Source of the DNA: a bacterium
Lineage (GTDB): Archaea > JAADDD01
DNA: 64,000 nucleotides
Assembly (NCBI GenBank): GCA_013154095.1
Contig: JAADDD010000001.1
Span: forward strand, 66,070 to 130,069
Direction of reading: 5' to 3'
This document shows, one piece after another, positions 38,624-47,291 of this stretch; the first letter of the stretch is position 1; each line of letters begins with the position of its first letter. The notes beneath the pieces are model-generated. The model did not search any database. It was given only the letters and a program-made list of their open reading frames with translations, and was not told the origin of the DNA. Both the position numbers and the translations under genes were made by a program.

Positions 38624-41600
38624 ATGGAACGAGCCATATTAACCTTGCTAGCTTGCCTGCTCTGCTGTACTCTTGTGCAGGCATACGTGCTCCAGCTAAA
38701 AACAGTGCCACCGGTCGCTGGCGTGCGCTTCGAGGTTTGTCCAGTAAACGGCACGCCTCTTCAGTGCATTAACGTTTACACAGACTCGAGCGGAGAGGTG
38801 GTGGTCAACGTTCCTGCAGGAGTATATTTCGTGCAAGTATATCCTAGCTACCCTTACAGGTTCCTTTTCTGGCAGCCTAGCGGTTCCACGCAGATTCTTT
38901 GCTCGAAGTACCAGAACCCTGTATATATTCGGGTGGCTGGGCCAGGAGACCTGGAGGCGTACCTGCAGTACCTGCAGGCAATCTATCTTAATCTCTACGT
39001 CTCTACGCAAGCCAGCACCGGTCCAGAAATTCTACTCTTGAGCAACCAGACCGTGCTCTACAAGGGCAGGACTACGCAGCTGAGCTACGAGCTGCAGTCG
39101 CAGCATGTCTACACGCTGGAGCTGCAGCAAGAATATACTAGCGGAGACCTGGACTGCAGGCTCGTCAACGTGCAGCTCACTGGAGACTACGAACTGCTGG
39201 GCCGCGGCAACCTTTCTGGCTATTATTATGTGCGCTTCCGCGCGCTCGACACAGACATTAATGTTTATGCTAGCTATGCCTGCAGCCAGTACTACCAGCT
39301 AGCGCTTGCTGCCACTGCTCCCTGGGCAGTACTCTGCGTGAACAGCGCCTGCTACAATCTCAGCCATCGGCTCGTGCTCAGGCTGCCGCAGGGCTGGTAC
39401 ACGCTAGAAGTGCGGGCAGCTTCTGCTGGCTACACTTTCAAGTACTGGAACATTAACGGTATATATTATTATACAAGGAAAATATCATATTATCTATATT
39501 TTGATACGCAGGCAACCGCAGTGTTCTCGCGTACAGTAGTACCTCCGCGCAAGCCAGTAAGGCACTGCTACCTTGCGGTCAGCTCCTCGGTTCCAGTGCA
39601 GTTCTATTTAGTTTTGCCGGGCGGCGAGCTAGAAAGCTACTACACTCCAGCAGTTCTTCGCCTTGCCTGCAACCACTACTACACGCTCGAGTTTCCTAAG
39701 AGCGTAGACAGCTACAGGCTAGAAAAGCTAGAACTGCGAGGAGCGGCTACGGGCACAGTGAACGTTTCTGCAGGTCGAGTCAAGCTGCTACTCCTAGGTA
39801 ATGCCTCTGTATATGCGGAGTACACAAAACAGGCAGCCGCACAGCTCTATCAGCTGCAGCTCTACAGTGAGCCCAGCGGTATGCGAGTCTGCGTGCTTCC
39901 TGGAAACTACTGCTGCACGGCTCCGTGCACTCTTCGGCTGCCTCAAGGCTGGTACTACCTTAAGGCGCTGCCAAAGGATGGCTGGCAACCGCAGTACTGG
40001 ATAATCAACGGCATTTACTATTTCCAGAACCCTGTCAGGTTTTACCTGTACTTTAATAGTACGGCTACTGCAGTCTACAAGCACGAACTTTACGGCAAGT
40101 GCCTGCTCAAAGTACTCTCTTCGCCTATTTCTGCTAGCTTTACGCTGAACTGCAGCGGCATGGTTTATTCTGGTACAACTCCAGCAGTGCTGCACGTGCC
40201 CTGCAATGCTGCTTGCACTGCCAGCTTTCCTCCGGCTCTAGAAGGCTACAGTCTAGTTTCCTTTGCAGGAGAGAACATTTCGCTGGTAGCTGCTAGTCCT
40301 AAAACTGGTACAGTTACTTTCCGCTTACAGGGAAGTCTGGCAGCGCTGCGTGCAGTCTACTCGCTTGTTCCTAGTAAGCTGTACTCGCTGGTGCTGCTTT
40401 CTTCTCCGGCAGGAGCTCGTGTCTGCGTGCTCAGCCTTACGACCGGTCAAGAATACTGCAAGAAAACGCCGGCAGTGCTGCAGTTGCCTCAGGGCTGGTA
40501 CGTGCTAGAAGCTCCTAAGCAGTTCCAGAGTAGGTACTTCGAGTACTGGAACATTAACGGTATATATTATTATACCAGCAAGGTAAAGTTCTATCTCTAC
40601 TACGACAGCGTAGCCACTGCAGTGTACGCTAACGTCAGCTATCCTGTTAAGTTCTACTCGTATCCTGTTAGCGTAAACGTGCAAGTATATTCTGGCAGCA
40701 GGCTAGTAGGTCAGTGCACCACGCCGTGCACGCTCAACCTTTCTCCTGGAAACTACAGGCTAGTCTATCCTCTGCACGTAGACGGCTACAGCTTCAGCAG
40801 CGCCAAGACATACGGCAACGTTAGACTAGAAAACAACACTCTGGTAGTTAATGGATTCGGTGAGGTTTACCTAGCCTACTCTAAACCTGTCAGCAAGGCA
40901 AAGTACTGCCTCTATATCTTTACAGCTTTTAGCACAGATCGCACAATAATAAAGGCTGCTAACGGAACTGTTGTTGCTGTGCTGCTAGGAAATTCAAGGG
41001 TTTGCCTGCCTTCCGGTACTTACTACCTTTTCACGGCTGCGAGAACCTTCGAGCCCTACACCCATTTCTATTTTGTTGGCTGGAAGATAGACGGACAACT
41101 GTACCGTCAGCCAGTGCTCAGGCTAGAGCTCCACTCAAACATTACAATCTATAAAATATATAATGTATCATATTTACTTGTAATACATTGCTATTTCTAC
41201 AACGACGGCCCTATTCCTGGCTTGCCGGTGAATGTCAGCGGCCAAGTATATTATACTAATGCGAGCGGCGAGGTTAGTTTATGGATTCCTGCAGGCAGTA
41301 CGGTGCTGATTTCTGTGCCCAAGAAGTACTCTGGAGCCACTACTCCTGACAGCACCGTCGAGCTCCGCGTAAACTATCCACAAACAGTCAACTTTGTCTA
41401 TTTCAGGAGCGCTCCACGCCCTAAGCCTGTCTCTGGACCTGCTCTCGGCACGCTAGAGGTGCTTGCCTACGACCAGTACGGCAGGCCGGCAACGCTGGCA
41501 TTTTTCGTGTTTACTCCTAGCATGCAGCTAGTAGCAAAAATAGACGTGGTCGACGGCAAAGGAATATTGCGGCTTAAGCCAGGAAAGTACTTGCTGCTCG

Positions 41601-42592
41601 CGTTGCTCCGCTACGGTAATTATACTCTTAGCAGCCTCGAGGGTTGCAGCAAGCAGGAAGGCACCAACAAGTGCTACTTCGAGATCAGGCCAAACAAGAC
41701 TACTATAATACGCGCGAAATATTACTACTGGACTGGTAGGCTGCGCCTTGAGCTGCTCAGGCTAACAGTGCTGGACGCTGCCTCGAGGCAGCCGCTGCAC
41801 TTCCGTGCTCTTATATGCAGAATAGGAGGCAACTGCACTGTCCTGCAAGGAAACGGCACTGCTGCACTCTACTTGCAGGCAGCACCGTACATGGTAACAG
41901 TGTACTCGCAGGGGCACAGGGCAGCGCAGTTCTTCGTTGACCTGCTTGCTGGTCCAGCAAGCAAGGTAGTATATTTGCAGCCGCTCACGGTAAAAAGACC
42001 GGCGCAGCTTTACAGGCTATACGTGCTTGCGCGACCGCACACGCTAGTTGTTGTTTATTCTTGGCCGGCAGGCAAGCAAGTAGCCCAAGCAAGAACAAAC
42101 TCTAGCGGCATGGCAGTTTTTAGGCTGCCAGCAGGAATATACTTGGTAAAGGCAGGAAACATGTCTCAGGTAGTGAAGCTGCAGCACACCACCGGCATTA
42201 TACTGCTGCCAAAGAAGCAGCAAAAACCGACAAAGGAGCGGCACTACTCTAAGCATGCCCATGCTCGAGAGCTCTTTGCTGTGCAGCTTTGTGTAGTAAA
42301 AGACAGCAAACCTGTACAAGCAACTATAAGACTTTTTGCAGGCTCTAAATTCATAGCAATGCTACGCACAGGAAAGAATGGCTGCGCAGAAGTGCAGCTT
42401 GTTCCAGGAAAGTACACTGCAACAATTAACGGTCAACAATTCTCTTTTGCCGTTACTGGAAACGAAAAGGTTGTGCTGCACTTGCAGTCTCCTGGCAAAC
42501 AGTTCGTGCCTCTGCTCTTGTTCTTGCTAGGAGGACTCTTGCTCGCCTATGCTTTGCTGCGCTTTGTGCTCAGTAGACGCCTTACATGGTGA
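38624..42592 (+). CDS. Giant cell-surface protein with tandem PEGA-like repeats
   Basis: A 1322-residue protein with a signal peptide (first 20 residues, ending LVQA) and a C-terminal membrane anchor (LLLFLLGGLLLAYALLRF) with a basic tail. Three repeats of about 185 residues carry PQGWY...YWNINGIYYY... FYLYF...ATAVY, beginning near residues 252, 438 and 620; a related PAGVYFVQVYPSY segment is near 63. Each repeat pairs a PEGA-like beta module with a second beta module. Later parts have other Ig-like modules, many Cys and N-glycosylation sites. It probably projects from the cell; an S-layer or host-contact role is inference. Confidence 0.8.
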   Translation: MERAILTLLACLLCCTLVQAYVLQLKTVPPVAGVRFEVCPVNGTPLQCINVYTDSSGEVVVNVPAGVYFVQVYPSYPYRFLFWQPSGSTQILCSKYQNPVYIRVAGPGDLEAYLQYLQAIYLNLYVSTQASTGPEILLLSNQTVLYKGRTTQLSYELQSQHVYTLELQQEYTSGDLDCRLVNVQLTGDYELLGRGNLSGYYYVRFRALDTDINVYASYACSQYYQLALAATAPWAVLCVNSACYNLSHRLVLRLPQGWYTLEVRAASAGYTFKYWNINGIYYYTRKISYYLYFDTQATAVFSRTVVPPRKPVRHCYLAVSSSVPVQFYLVLPGGELESYYTPAVLRLACNHYYTLEFPKSVDSYRLEKLELRGAATGTVNVSAGRVKLLLLGNASVYAEYTKQAAAQLYQLQLYSEPSGMRVCVLPGNYCCTAPCTLRLPQGWYYLKALPKDGWQPQYWIINGIYYFQNPVRFYLYFNSTATAVYKHELYGKCLLKVLSSPISASFTLNCSGMVYSGTTPAVLHVPCNAACTASFPPALEGYSLVSFAGENISLVAASPKTGTVTFRLQGSLAALRAVYSLVPSKLYSLVLLSSPAGARVCVLSLTTGQEYCKKTPAVLQLPQGWYVLEAPKQFQSRYFEYWNINGIYYYTSKVKFYLYYDSVATAVYANVSYPVKFYSYPVSVNVQVYSGSRLVGQCTTPCTLNLSPGNYRLVYPLHVDGYSFSSAKTYGNVRLENNTLVVNGFGEVYLAYSKPVSKAKYCLYIFTAFSTDRTIIKAANGTVVAVLLGNSRVCLPSGTYYLFTAARTFEPYTHFYFVGWKIDGQLYRQPVLRLELHSNITIYKIYNVSYLLVIHCYFYNDGPIPGLPVNVSGQVYYTNASGEVSLWIPAGSTVLISVPKKYSGATTPDSTVELRVNYPQTVNFVYFRSAPRPKPVSGPALGTLEVLAYDQYGRPATLAFFVFTPSMQLVAKIDVVDGKGILRLKPGKYLLLALLRYGNYTLSSLEGCSKQEGTNKCYFEIRPNKTTIIRAKYYYWTGRLRLELLRLTVLDAASRQPLHFRALICRIGGNCTVLQGNGTAALYLQAAPYMVTVYSQGHRAAQFFVDLLAGPASKVVYLQPLTVKRPAQLYRLYVLARPHTLVVVYSWPAGKQVAQARTNSSGMAVFRLPAGIYLVKAGNMSQVVKLQHTTGIILLPKKQQKPTKERHYSKHAHARELFAVQLCVVKDSKPVQATIRLFAGSKFIAMLRTGKNGCAEVQLVPGKYTATINGQQFSFAVTGNEKVVLHLQSPGKQFVPLLLFLLGGLLLAYALLRFVLSRRLTW

Positions 42593-44115
42593 AAAAGATG
42601 ATAAAAGAAATAAACAAAGAGCTGCTCTTACAGCTCTCAAGGAAAAGTCTCGCGGAGCTAGCTGCCGACTTTACACTTCGTAGAAACCTGCGCGAGCTAG
42701 TAGAAAAAGAGATGGAAAAATTTGATGATCCGGAAGAATATAAGTTTAGTCCTAGTTATATTCGCTTTAATCCTATTTTCTTTGGAGCTGAAAAGCTGCT
42801 AAAAAGAGCAGGAATAGAAAAAAGAAGACTGGCATACAAGATAGCTGCTCTCTACTTTCTAGAGTATTTACATCCTCAGACCTGCAAACAGTACTCTGCG
42901 AGAAGCTACTACCAGCTCTTTGTAAAAATAAAGTCTAGCTTGCATGACAAAGAAATAGAAAGAGCCGCCAGTGAACTGAAATTTTTTGGCGACCATGAAC
43001 TCAACGTGCTAGTAATAGCAGCTGCACTTTTGCTTGCTTCTAGCAGGCTAGACCTGCGCGCAGCAGAAGCGCTGGCAGATGCAGCAATCTACTTCCTGCG
43101 CGCAGAAAAAGAGCAGATTTATTCCATTGATAAACTTGCTCGCTTACTGATTCTTTTCGAGCGCAGGCTAGACTCCAGATATCTTGTGACCGCTGCCTAC
43201 CTTGGCAAGAAACTAGAAAATATGCTGCTCGGCAAATTTTCTAGTCCGTTCGGAGTCTACTGCTCTGATCCGCTGTTCTTCGCTAAGACAGCTGTTCTCT
43301 GCACTTACCTAGCACTCGCCGAAACAGAGCAGCGCGCCTGGGAAGGCTGGCTGTACTCACCTGCTTCTCGCCCATCGCCGTCTTCTGTTTTTCTTGCCTG
43401 GAATGCTCGCTTACTGGATCTTGAGCAGCTTCCAGCACCAGAAAAAATAGTAGAAGAATTAGAGCAGCGCTGCAAAAATATATACTGGCTGCTACTATTT
43501 TCGCACGTTTCGCTGCTCTACCTTGCTCTTTCTTCAGATGATACATGGTGGATAAAGCCGTGCATAAGCTTTAAGAAATTAATACTACTGGACAAGCGTC
43601 TAAAAGTAGAAAATTTCTTAGGTATAAAAGAAGACGCCGAGTATGAGCTAAAATTGTTCCTCAACCAACCAGCTCTTGGCACTTATTTTAATGTAACCTT
43701 TAAACCAGGAAGAAAACGTTTAAAAAAGCAGGTCATATTTCGCTGTTCTAGAAAACAAATTAAAGCTGCGCGCAAAGCTGTGCGCCTTCTAGGAGAGCAA
43801 TTGCTTGCTATAGTAGAAATAAAAAGAGAAAACCCTAGCAGAGACTTGTTTAGCCTGCTCGTTGAACTTGACTCTCTCCTAGATGTTGTGCAAGAATTCT
43901 ATCTAGGCAAACAAACATTAGATCACGAGAGCGGTATAGAAGCAGTAAACAAGAAATATGAACAACTGCTGCCTGTTGCAGAAAAAGACCGTGCCTTTGC
44001 CGCACTGCTTGCAGTACTGTTTAGGGCACTTTTATTAATTTATGGAAATAATAGTTTTCCCAAACTTTACTATTATTGGAATACTCTGAAGTGGCTAGCG
44101 CACACAAATTCTTAA
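42586..44115 (+). CDS. Large helical protein, unknown function
   Basis: A 509-residue protein, helical except for a beta-containing block near residues 365-385 (LGTYFNVTFKPGRKR, KKQVIFRCS). It shares this plan with the proteins at 23938, 25916 and 47292. No membrane span or catalytic motif. The ATG overlaps the surface-protein gene by 7 bp, so the two are probably translated from one message; an in-frame ATG at 42598 is an alternative start. Confidence 0.7.
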   Translation: MVKKMIKEINKELLLQLSRKSLAELAADFTLRRNLRELVEKEMEKFDDPEEYKFSPSYIRFNPIFFGAEKLLKRAGIEKRRLAYKIAALYFLEYLHPQTCKQYSARSYYQLFVKIKSSLHDKEIERAASELKFFGDHELNVLVIAAALLLASSRLDLRAAEALADAAIYFLRAEKEQIYSIDKLARLLILFERRLDSRYLVTAAYLGKKLENMLLGKFSSPFGVYCSDPLFFAKTAVLCTYLALAETEQRAWEGWLYSPASRPSPSSVFLAWNARLLDLEQLPAPEKIVEELEQRCKNIYWLLLFSHVSLLYLALSSDDTWWIKPCISFKKLILLDKRLKVENFLGIKEDAEYELKLFLNQPALGTYFNVTFKPGRKRLKKQVIFRCSRKQIKAARKAVRLLGEQLLAIVEIKRENPSRDLFSLLVELDSLLDVVQEFYLGKQTLDHESGIEAVNKKYEQLLPVAEKDRAFAALLAVLFRALLLIYGNNSFPKLYYYWNTLKWLAHTNS

Positions 44116-44121
44116 ACTAGC

Positions 44122-44198
44122 TGGGGCGGGGGCCCGGATTCGAACCGGGGACCTCCGGGTTATGAGCCCGGCGGGCTACCTGGCTGCCCTACCCCCGC
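44122..44198 (-). tRNA. Initiator tRNA-Met (anticodon CAT)
   Basis: Acceptor GCGGGGG/CCCCCGC, D arm, anticodon stem-loop GGGCTCATAACCC with three consecutive G-C pairs (the initiator hallmark), T arm CCCGGTTCGAATCCGGG, and encoded CCA. Base 73 reads C, where archaeal initiators normally have A, and the first pair is G1-C72 where A1-U72 is usual. In N. equitans this tRNA is split into two genes; here it is continuous and intron-free. A TTTTAAACC box (44227-44219) is the likely promoter. Confidence 0.93.
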
Positions 44199-44238
44199 AC
44201 TAACTTTATTTAATTACAGGTTTAAAATGCTTTGCTGA

Positions 44239-44290
44239 ACAGTGATGACTCGATTCCAAGCTGAGCGCGTGATGAAAAACAGTTTTCAGC
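44239..44290 (+). ncRNA. Possible C/D box sRNA
   Basis: C GTGATGA (44242-44248), guide CTCGATTCCAAG, D' CTGA (44261-44264), C' GTGATGA (44269-44275). The expected D box is not clear: only TTTTCAGC follows. The 3' part overlaps the antisense sRNA on the other strand. TTTAAAATG (44221-44229) is a possible promoter. No 23S match to the guide was found. Either a degenerate or a single-guide RNA. Confidence 0.45.
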
Positions 44291-44348
44291 GCAGGGACGT
44301 GGAGTTCATCATCCCCCGTTCTCAGCCCATGGCAGAGTCATCATTGCT
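44282..44348 (-). ncRNA. C/D box sRNA with two 23S guides
   Basis: Minus strand: C ATGATGA (44344-44338), D' CTGA, C' ATGATGA, D CTGA (44289-44286). The D' guide CTCTGCCATGGG is complementary over 11 nt to 23S 18494-18504 (predicted target U18497). The D guide contains CGTCCCTGCG, complementary over 10 nt to 23S 18106-18115 (predicted G18110). GTATATTTTT (44384-44374) would be its promoter, about 28 nt upstream. Confidence 0.85.
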
Positions 44349-44387
44349 GAAGTTCAGGTTATTAGGCAGCAGCAAAAATATACTGCA

Positions 44388-45149
44388 ATGCCGCACGACG
44401 ACCGGCTGCTCTGGTTGTTTTTGCTGCTAGTTTATGTAGCAGTGCAAGAATTTCTTGTTTTCTGTTATACGGGCAGTTTTGCCTTCTCTCCTATGCTTGC
44501 AGCCATTTGCATAATATACTTGGCTGGACTAGTGCACGGCAGCTTCAGCGAACGCTACGAGCTGAAACTAAAAGCCAGATATATTCTGCTCGGTTTTGGC
44601 TACTTCTTGCTTTCGCTGTTTATCATTGTTCTGCTCGGCTTGCTTTTCCGCGCACTTACTGGAGCCCAGCTCTTTGAGCAGTTCAGCCACAGGGTCCTCT
44701 TTTCTCCTAAAGTTCACAGCAACAATTATATTATTTTTTACGTTTTCAAGCGACTGCTTTCTTCGCTCGGAATGCTCGGACTTATGTTCATTTTTGCTAT
44801 TTTAGCTGTCGTTGCACTTGTAGAAGAAATTGTTTTTCGCGGAGTGATTCTAGATGCTGTTAAGCAGCTTGCAAGCGTGCTTGTCTCTGAGCGCACGGCC
44901 TTAGCAGTAGCGGTTGTTTTCCAGGCAGCGCTCTTTGCAGTGCTGCACCTTGCCTGCTGGAACCTCGCGGCGCTCGGCAAGCAGTACTGGCCTGTAGTGC
45001 TCTCAGTCGTGCTTGAGCTAGCGGCGCTCGGCATTATCCTTGCCTGGGCACGTCTGAGAACTGGCAGCCTCGCAGTTTCTGCCGCTTGCCACTTTTTCTA
45101 CGACGCGTGCGTTGTGCTGGCAATGTTTTTATATTTCAGGCTCGTCTAG
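44388..45149 (+). CDS. CPBP-family intramembrane metalloprotease
   Basis: A 253-residue membrane protein with about eight hydrophobic segments. The CPBP (CaaX protease/bacteriocin-processing) motifs are present in order: EEIVFRG (EExxxR), FAVLH (FxxxH) and CHFFYD (HxxxD). Such proteases cleave within membranes; the substrate is unknown. It lies 40 bp downstream of the antisense C/D sRNA and 17 bp upstream of cysS. Confidence 0.88.
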   Translation: MPHDDRLLWLFLLLVYVAVQEFLVFCYTGSFAFSPMLAAICIIYLAGLVHGSFSERYELKLKARYILLGFGYFLLSLFIIVLLGLLFRALTGAQLFEQFSHRVLFSPKVHSNNYIIFYVFKRLLSSLGMLGLMFIFAILAVVALVEEIVFRGVILDAVKQLASVLVSERTALAVAVVFQAALFAVLHLACWNLAALGKQYWPVVLSVVLELAALGIILAWARLRTGSLAVSAACHFFYDACVVLAMFLYFRLV

Positions 45150-45166
45150 TTTTCCGTGGGAAGATT

Positions 45167-46534
45167 GTGCGCCAGCTGATCTATAACACTTTTTCGCGCA
45201 GCTACGAAGAGTTTGTTCCTGCAGATCCGCGGCTAGTAAAAGTATATGTTTGCGGACCAACACCCTACGATTTCTCTCATATAGGTCACGGAAGAACGTT
45301 TGCTTTCTTCGACACAGCAATCCGGTGGCTAAGAGAGTCGGGCTACACTGTGCTCTACGTAATGAACATTACTGACATTGACGACAAGATGATAAAAAGG
45401 AGCGCCGAACTAGGCATTTCCTGGGAAGAGTTCAAGGAATACATGACAAGGGAGTTCTTCTACGATATGGAGCTGCTCAACGTTCACGCAGTCTCGCTCT
45501 ACGTGCGCGCAACAGACGTGATTCCTGAAATAATATCGTTTGTCCAGCAGCTGCTCGACAAGGGCATAGCCTACGTTACTTCGGACGGAGTATACCTCGA
45601 GGTATCCCAGCTCAGCGACTACGGTAGGCTAGCAGGCGTGCGGCTAGAAGAGCTCACGCACCACAGGATTGAGCCAAGCCCCTACAAGAAGCATCCCGCA
45701 GACTTTGCTCTCTGGAAGTTCAAGAAACCTGGAGAGCCGAGCTGGCAGGCTCCTTGGGGAGAAGGCAGGCCTGGCTGGCACATCGAGTGCGCCGCGATGA
45801 TTCTCAGGTACTTGGGCGGGCAAGTAGACATCCATGGCGGAGGAGCAGATCTAATCTTTCCTCACCACGAAAACGAGCGCGCAGAAATGCTGGCGCTTAC
45901 AGGCAAGGAAATTGCCCGTTACTGGATGCACGTTGCCATGGTAAAGGTAGAAGGAGAAAAGATGAGCAAGTCGCTCGGAAATATTGTGCCGCTCAGGCAG
46001 CTAGTCAAAGAAGCTGGCACGGTTGCTGCCCGCTGGTACCTGCTCTCTGCCCACTACCGCAAGCCCCTAGACTTTTCTTGGGACGAAGTAGACAAGTACA
46101 AGAAACTTGTCCAGCGTCTAAGAGCAGTAGAGCAATTACTGTCAGACGTGGACGCAGAGATTCCTAGAAAACCTTTGCCAGAAAGCTTGCAGGAGCTCCT
46201 AGAAAAAATTTATTCTGCTCTAGCCAACGACTTCGATACCCCTGTTGCTCTAGCCAACTTCTATTCGCTTCTCACTGAAGCAGAAAAGCAGGCAGAAAAC
46301 CTGGAAAATGAACAAAAAGTCCTGCTCCTGCACCACTATACCAGAATTGCTCGTGTTTTTGGTTTCTTGCTTCCAGGAGCATATCTAGAACGAAAGCTGC
46401 TACAAATAATTGCTGCTGTACGTGACCAGCTTCGAGAACGAAAGCTGTACGAGCTTTCTGATGCTATAAGAGCAGAACTTATAAAGTTAGGCTACAGAGT
46501 AGTAGACACTGCTAAAGGCTCGAAAATCTACTAA
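45167..46534 (+). CDS. cysS: Cysteinyl-tRNA synthetase, GTG start
   Basis: About 455 residues, class I. Motifs: [19 protein letters not shown] with the HIGH box, WHIECAAM and HHENERAE (zinc ligands), and [10 protein letters not shown] (KMSKS loop); a short anticodon domain ends the protein. GTG 45167 gives [16 protein letters not shown], which fits the family start; upstream in-frame codons overlap the protease gene, and no ATG lies between. A G-rich GTGGGAAG precedes it. Confidence 0.94.
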   Translation: MRQLIYNTFSRSYEEFVPADPRLVKVYVCGPTPYDFSHIGHGRTFAFFDTAIRWLRESGYTVLYVMNITDIDDKMIKRSAELGISWEEFKEYMTREFFYDMELLNVHAVSLYVRATDVIPEIISFVQQLLDKGIAYVTSDGVYLEVSQLSDYGRLAGVRLEELTHHRIEPSPYKKHPADFALWKFKKPGEPSWQAPWGEGRPGWHIECAAMILRYLGGQVDIHGGGADLIFPHHENERAEMLALTGKEIARYWMHVAMVKVEGEKMSKSLGNIVPLRQLVKEAGTVAARWYLLSAHYRKPLDFSWDEVDKYKKLVQRLRAVEQLLSDVDAEIPRKPLPESLQELLEKIYSALANDFDTPVALANFYSLLTEAEKQAENLENEQKVLLLHHYTRIARVFGFLLPGAYLERKLLQIIAAVRDQLRERKLYELSDAIRAELIKLGYRVVDTAKGSKIY

Positions 46535-46535
46535 A

Positions 46536-46617
46536 CAGTGATGAGCCCTAGGCTTCAGCTGAGCAGTGATGAACCTCGCCGTTCCTGAAAATGTGATGAC
46601 ACTCGTTACAGCTGAAA
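46536..46617 (+). ncRNA. Three-guide C/D box sRNA
   Basis: Three C-type boxes GTGATGA (46538-46544, 46566-46572, 46593-46599) alternate with three CTGA boxes (46559-46562, 46585-46588, 46612-46615), giving three guides where two are usual. Guide 2 (ACCTCGCCGTTC) is complementary over 8 nt to 23S 18046-18053; guide 3 (CACTCGTTACAG) over 9 nt to 18053-18061, an immediately adjacent site. Predicted methylation: G18050 and A18055. Guide 1 has no convincing 23S target. The RNA begins 3 nt after the cysS stop and ends just before the next ATG, so it is probably cut from that transcript. Confidence 0.85.
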
Positions 46618-46620
46618 ACA

Positions 46621-47259
46621 ATGAAAATAAAGCTGGAAAGCGAGTACAAGGTAAAAATAAACGAAAAAACACTGCAAGAATTATCGAACTACGAGAAGCT
46701 AAAAGACTTGCTTACTAGTGCGGCTAAAGCCATCAATGCAGAGCCGCAATTCTTAAAATTTTATAAAACGGAAAAAGAGGAGCTATATTTTGATACCAAG
46801 GATCGCAGACTCAAGGCAAGTTTCATTTCTTTGCGGTTAGATACTGTTTCTCGTATTCTTACTGCAAAGGTCCGCATTTTTAGCAACGGTGCGCTCAAGG
46901 AGTCTGTAGAATACAGCAGCAGGCTCACGCACCAAGAAGCAGAGCAGGTACTTGCGCGTCCGTCAGCTGTGCTCGACTTTCTCGCAAGAGAGCTCCGGCA
47001 GGCAATCCTGCAACGTGCTAGACCAGAAGAGCTAGTCATTGCTTCTAAGATTACTACTTCGCCGAGAAACGCTGTACAGCTAGCGCTCCGGACAAGCAAA
47101 CAGAAAGTGCTGCTAGAGCTGCTGCTAGACAGGAAGATCCTGCACGACTATATTTCAGGCACTACACGGCGCTTCTGCATGCTAGAGCTGGAGCACCTGA
47201 AAGGCAGCAAGCGCCTCTTCTGCGAGTTTGTCTTGGAGTTTCTGCGCCACGTGAGGTAA
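46621..47259 (+). CDS. CYTH-like (triphosphate tunnel) protein
   Basis: A 212-residue protein. ESEYKV near the N-terminus is the ExExK signature of the CYTH superfamily, and YFDTKDRRLKASFISLRL matches the family's YxDTxxxxLxxxxxxLRxR segment; LLELLLDRKILHD and CMLELEHLKG fit the later strands. Members include thiamine triphosphatase, class IV adenylate cyclase and inorganic triphosphatases. The substrate is unknown. Divergence is strong, so the enzyme may be a paralogue without activity. Translation begins 5 nt after the last sRNA D box. Confidence 0.6.
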   Translation: MKIKLESEYKVKINEKTLQELSNYEKLKDLLTSAAKAINAEPQFLKFYKTEKEELYFDTKDRRLKASFISLRLDTVSRILTAKVRIFSNGALKESVEYSSRLTHQEAEQVLARPSAVLDFLARELRQAILQRARPEELVIASKITTSPRNAVQLALRTSKQKVLLELLLDRKILHDYISGTTRRFCMLELEHLKGSKRLFCEFVLEFLRHVR

Positions 47260-47291
47260 AACATTTATTTAATTTATTGATAATTTCTAGA

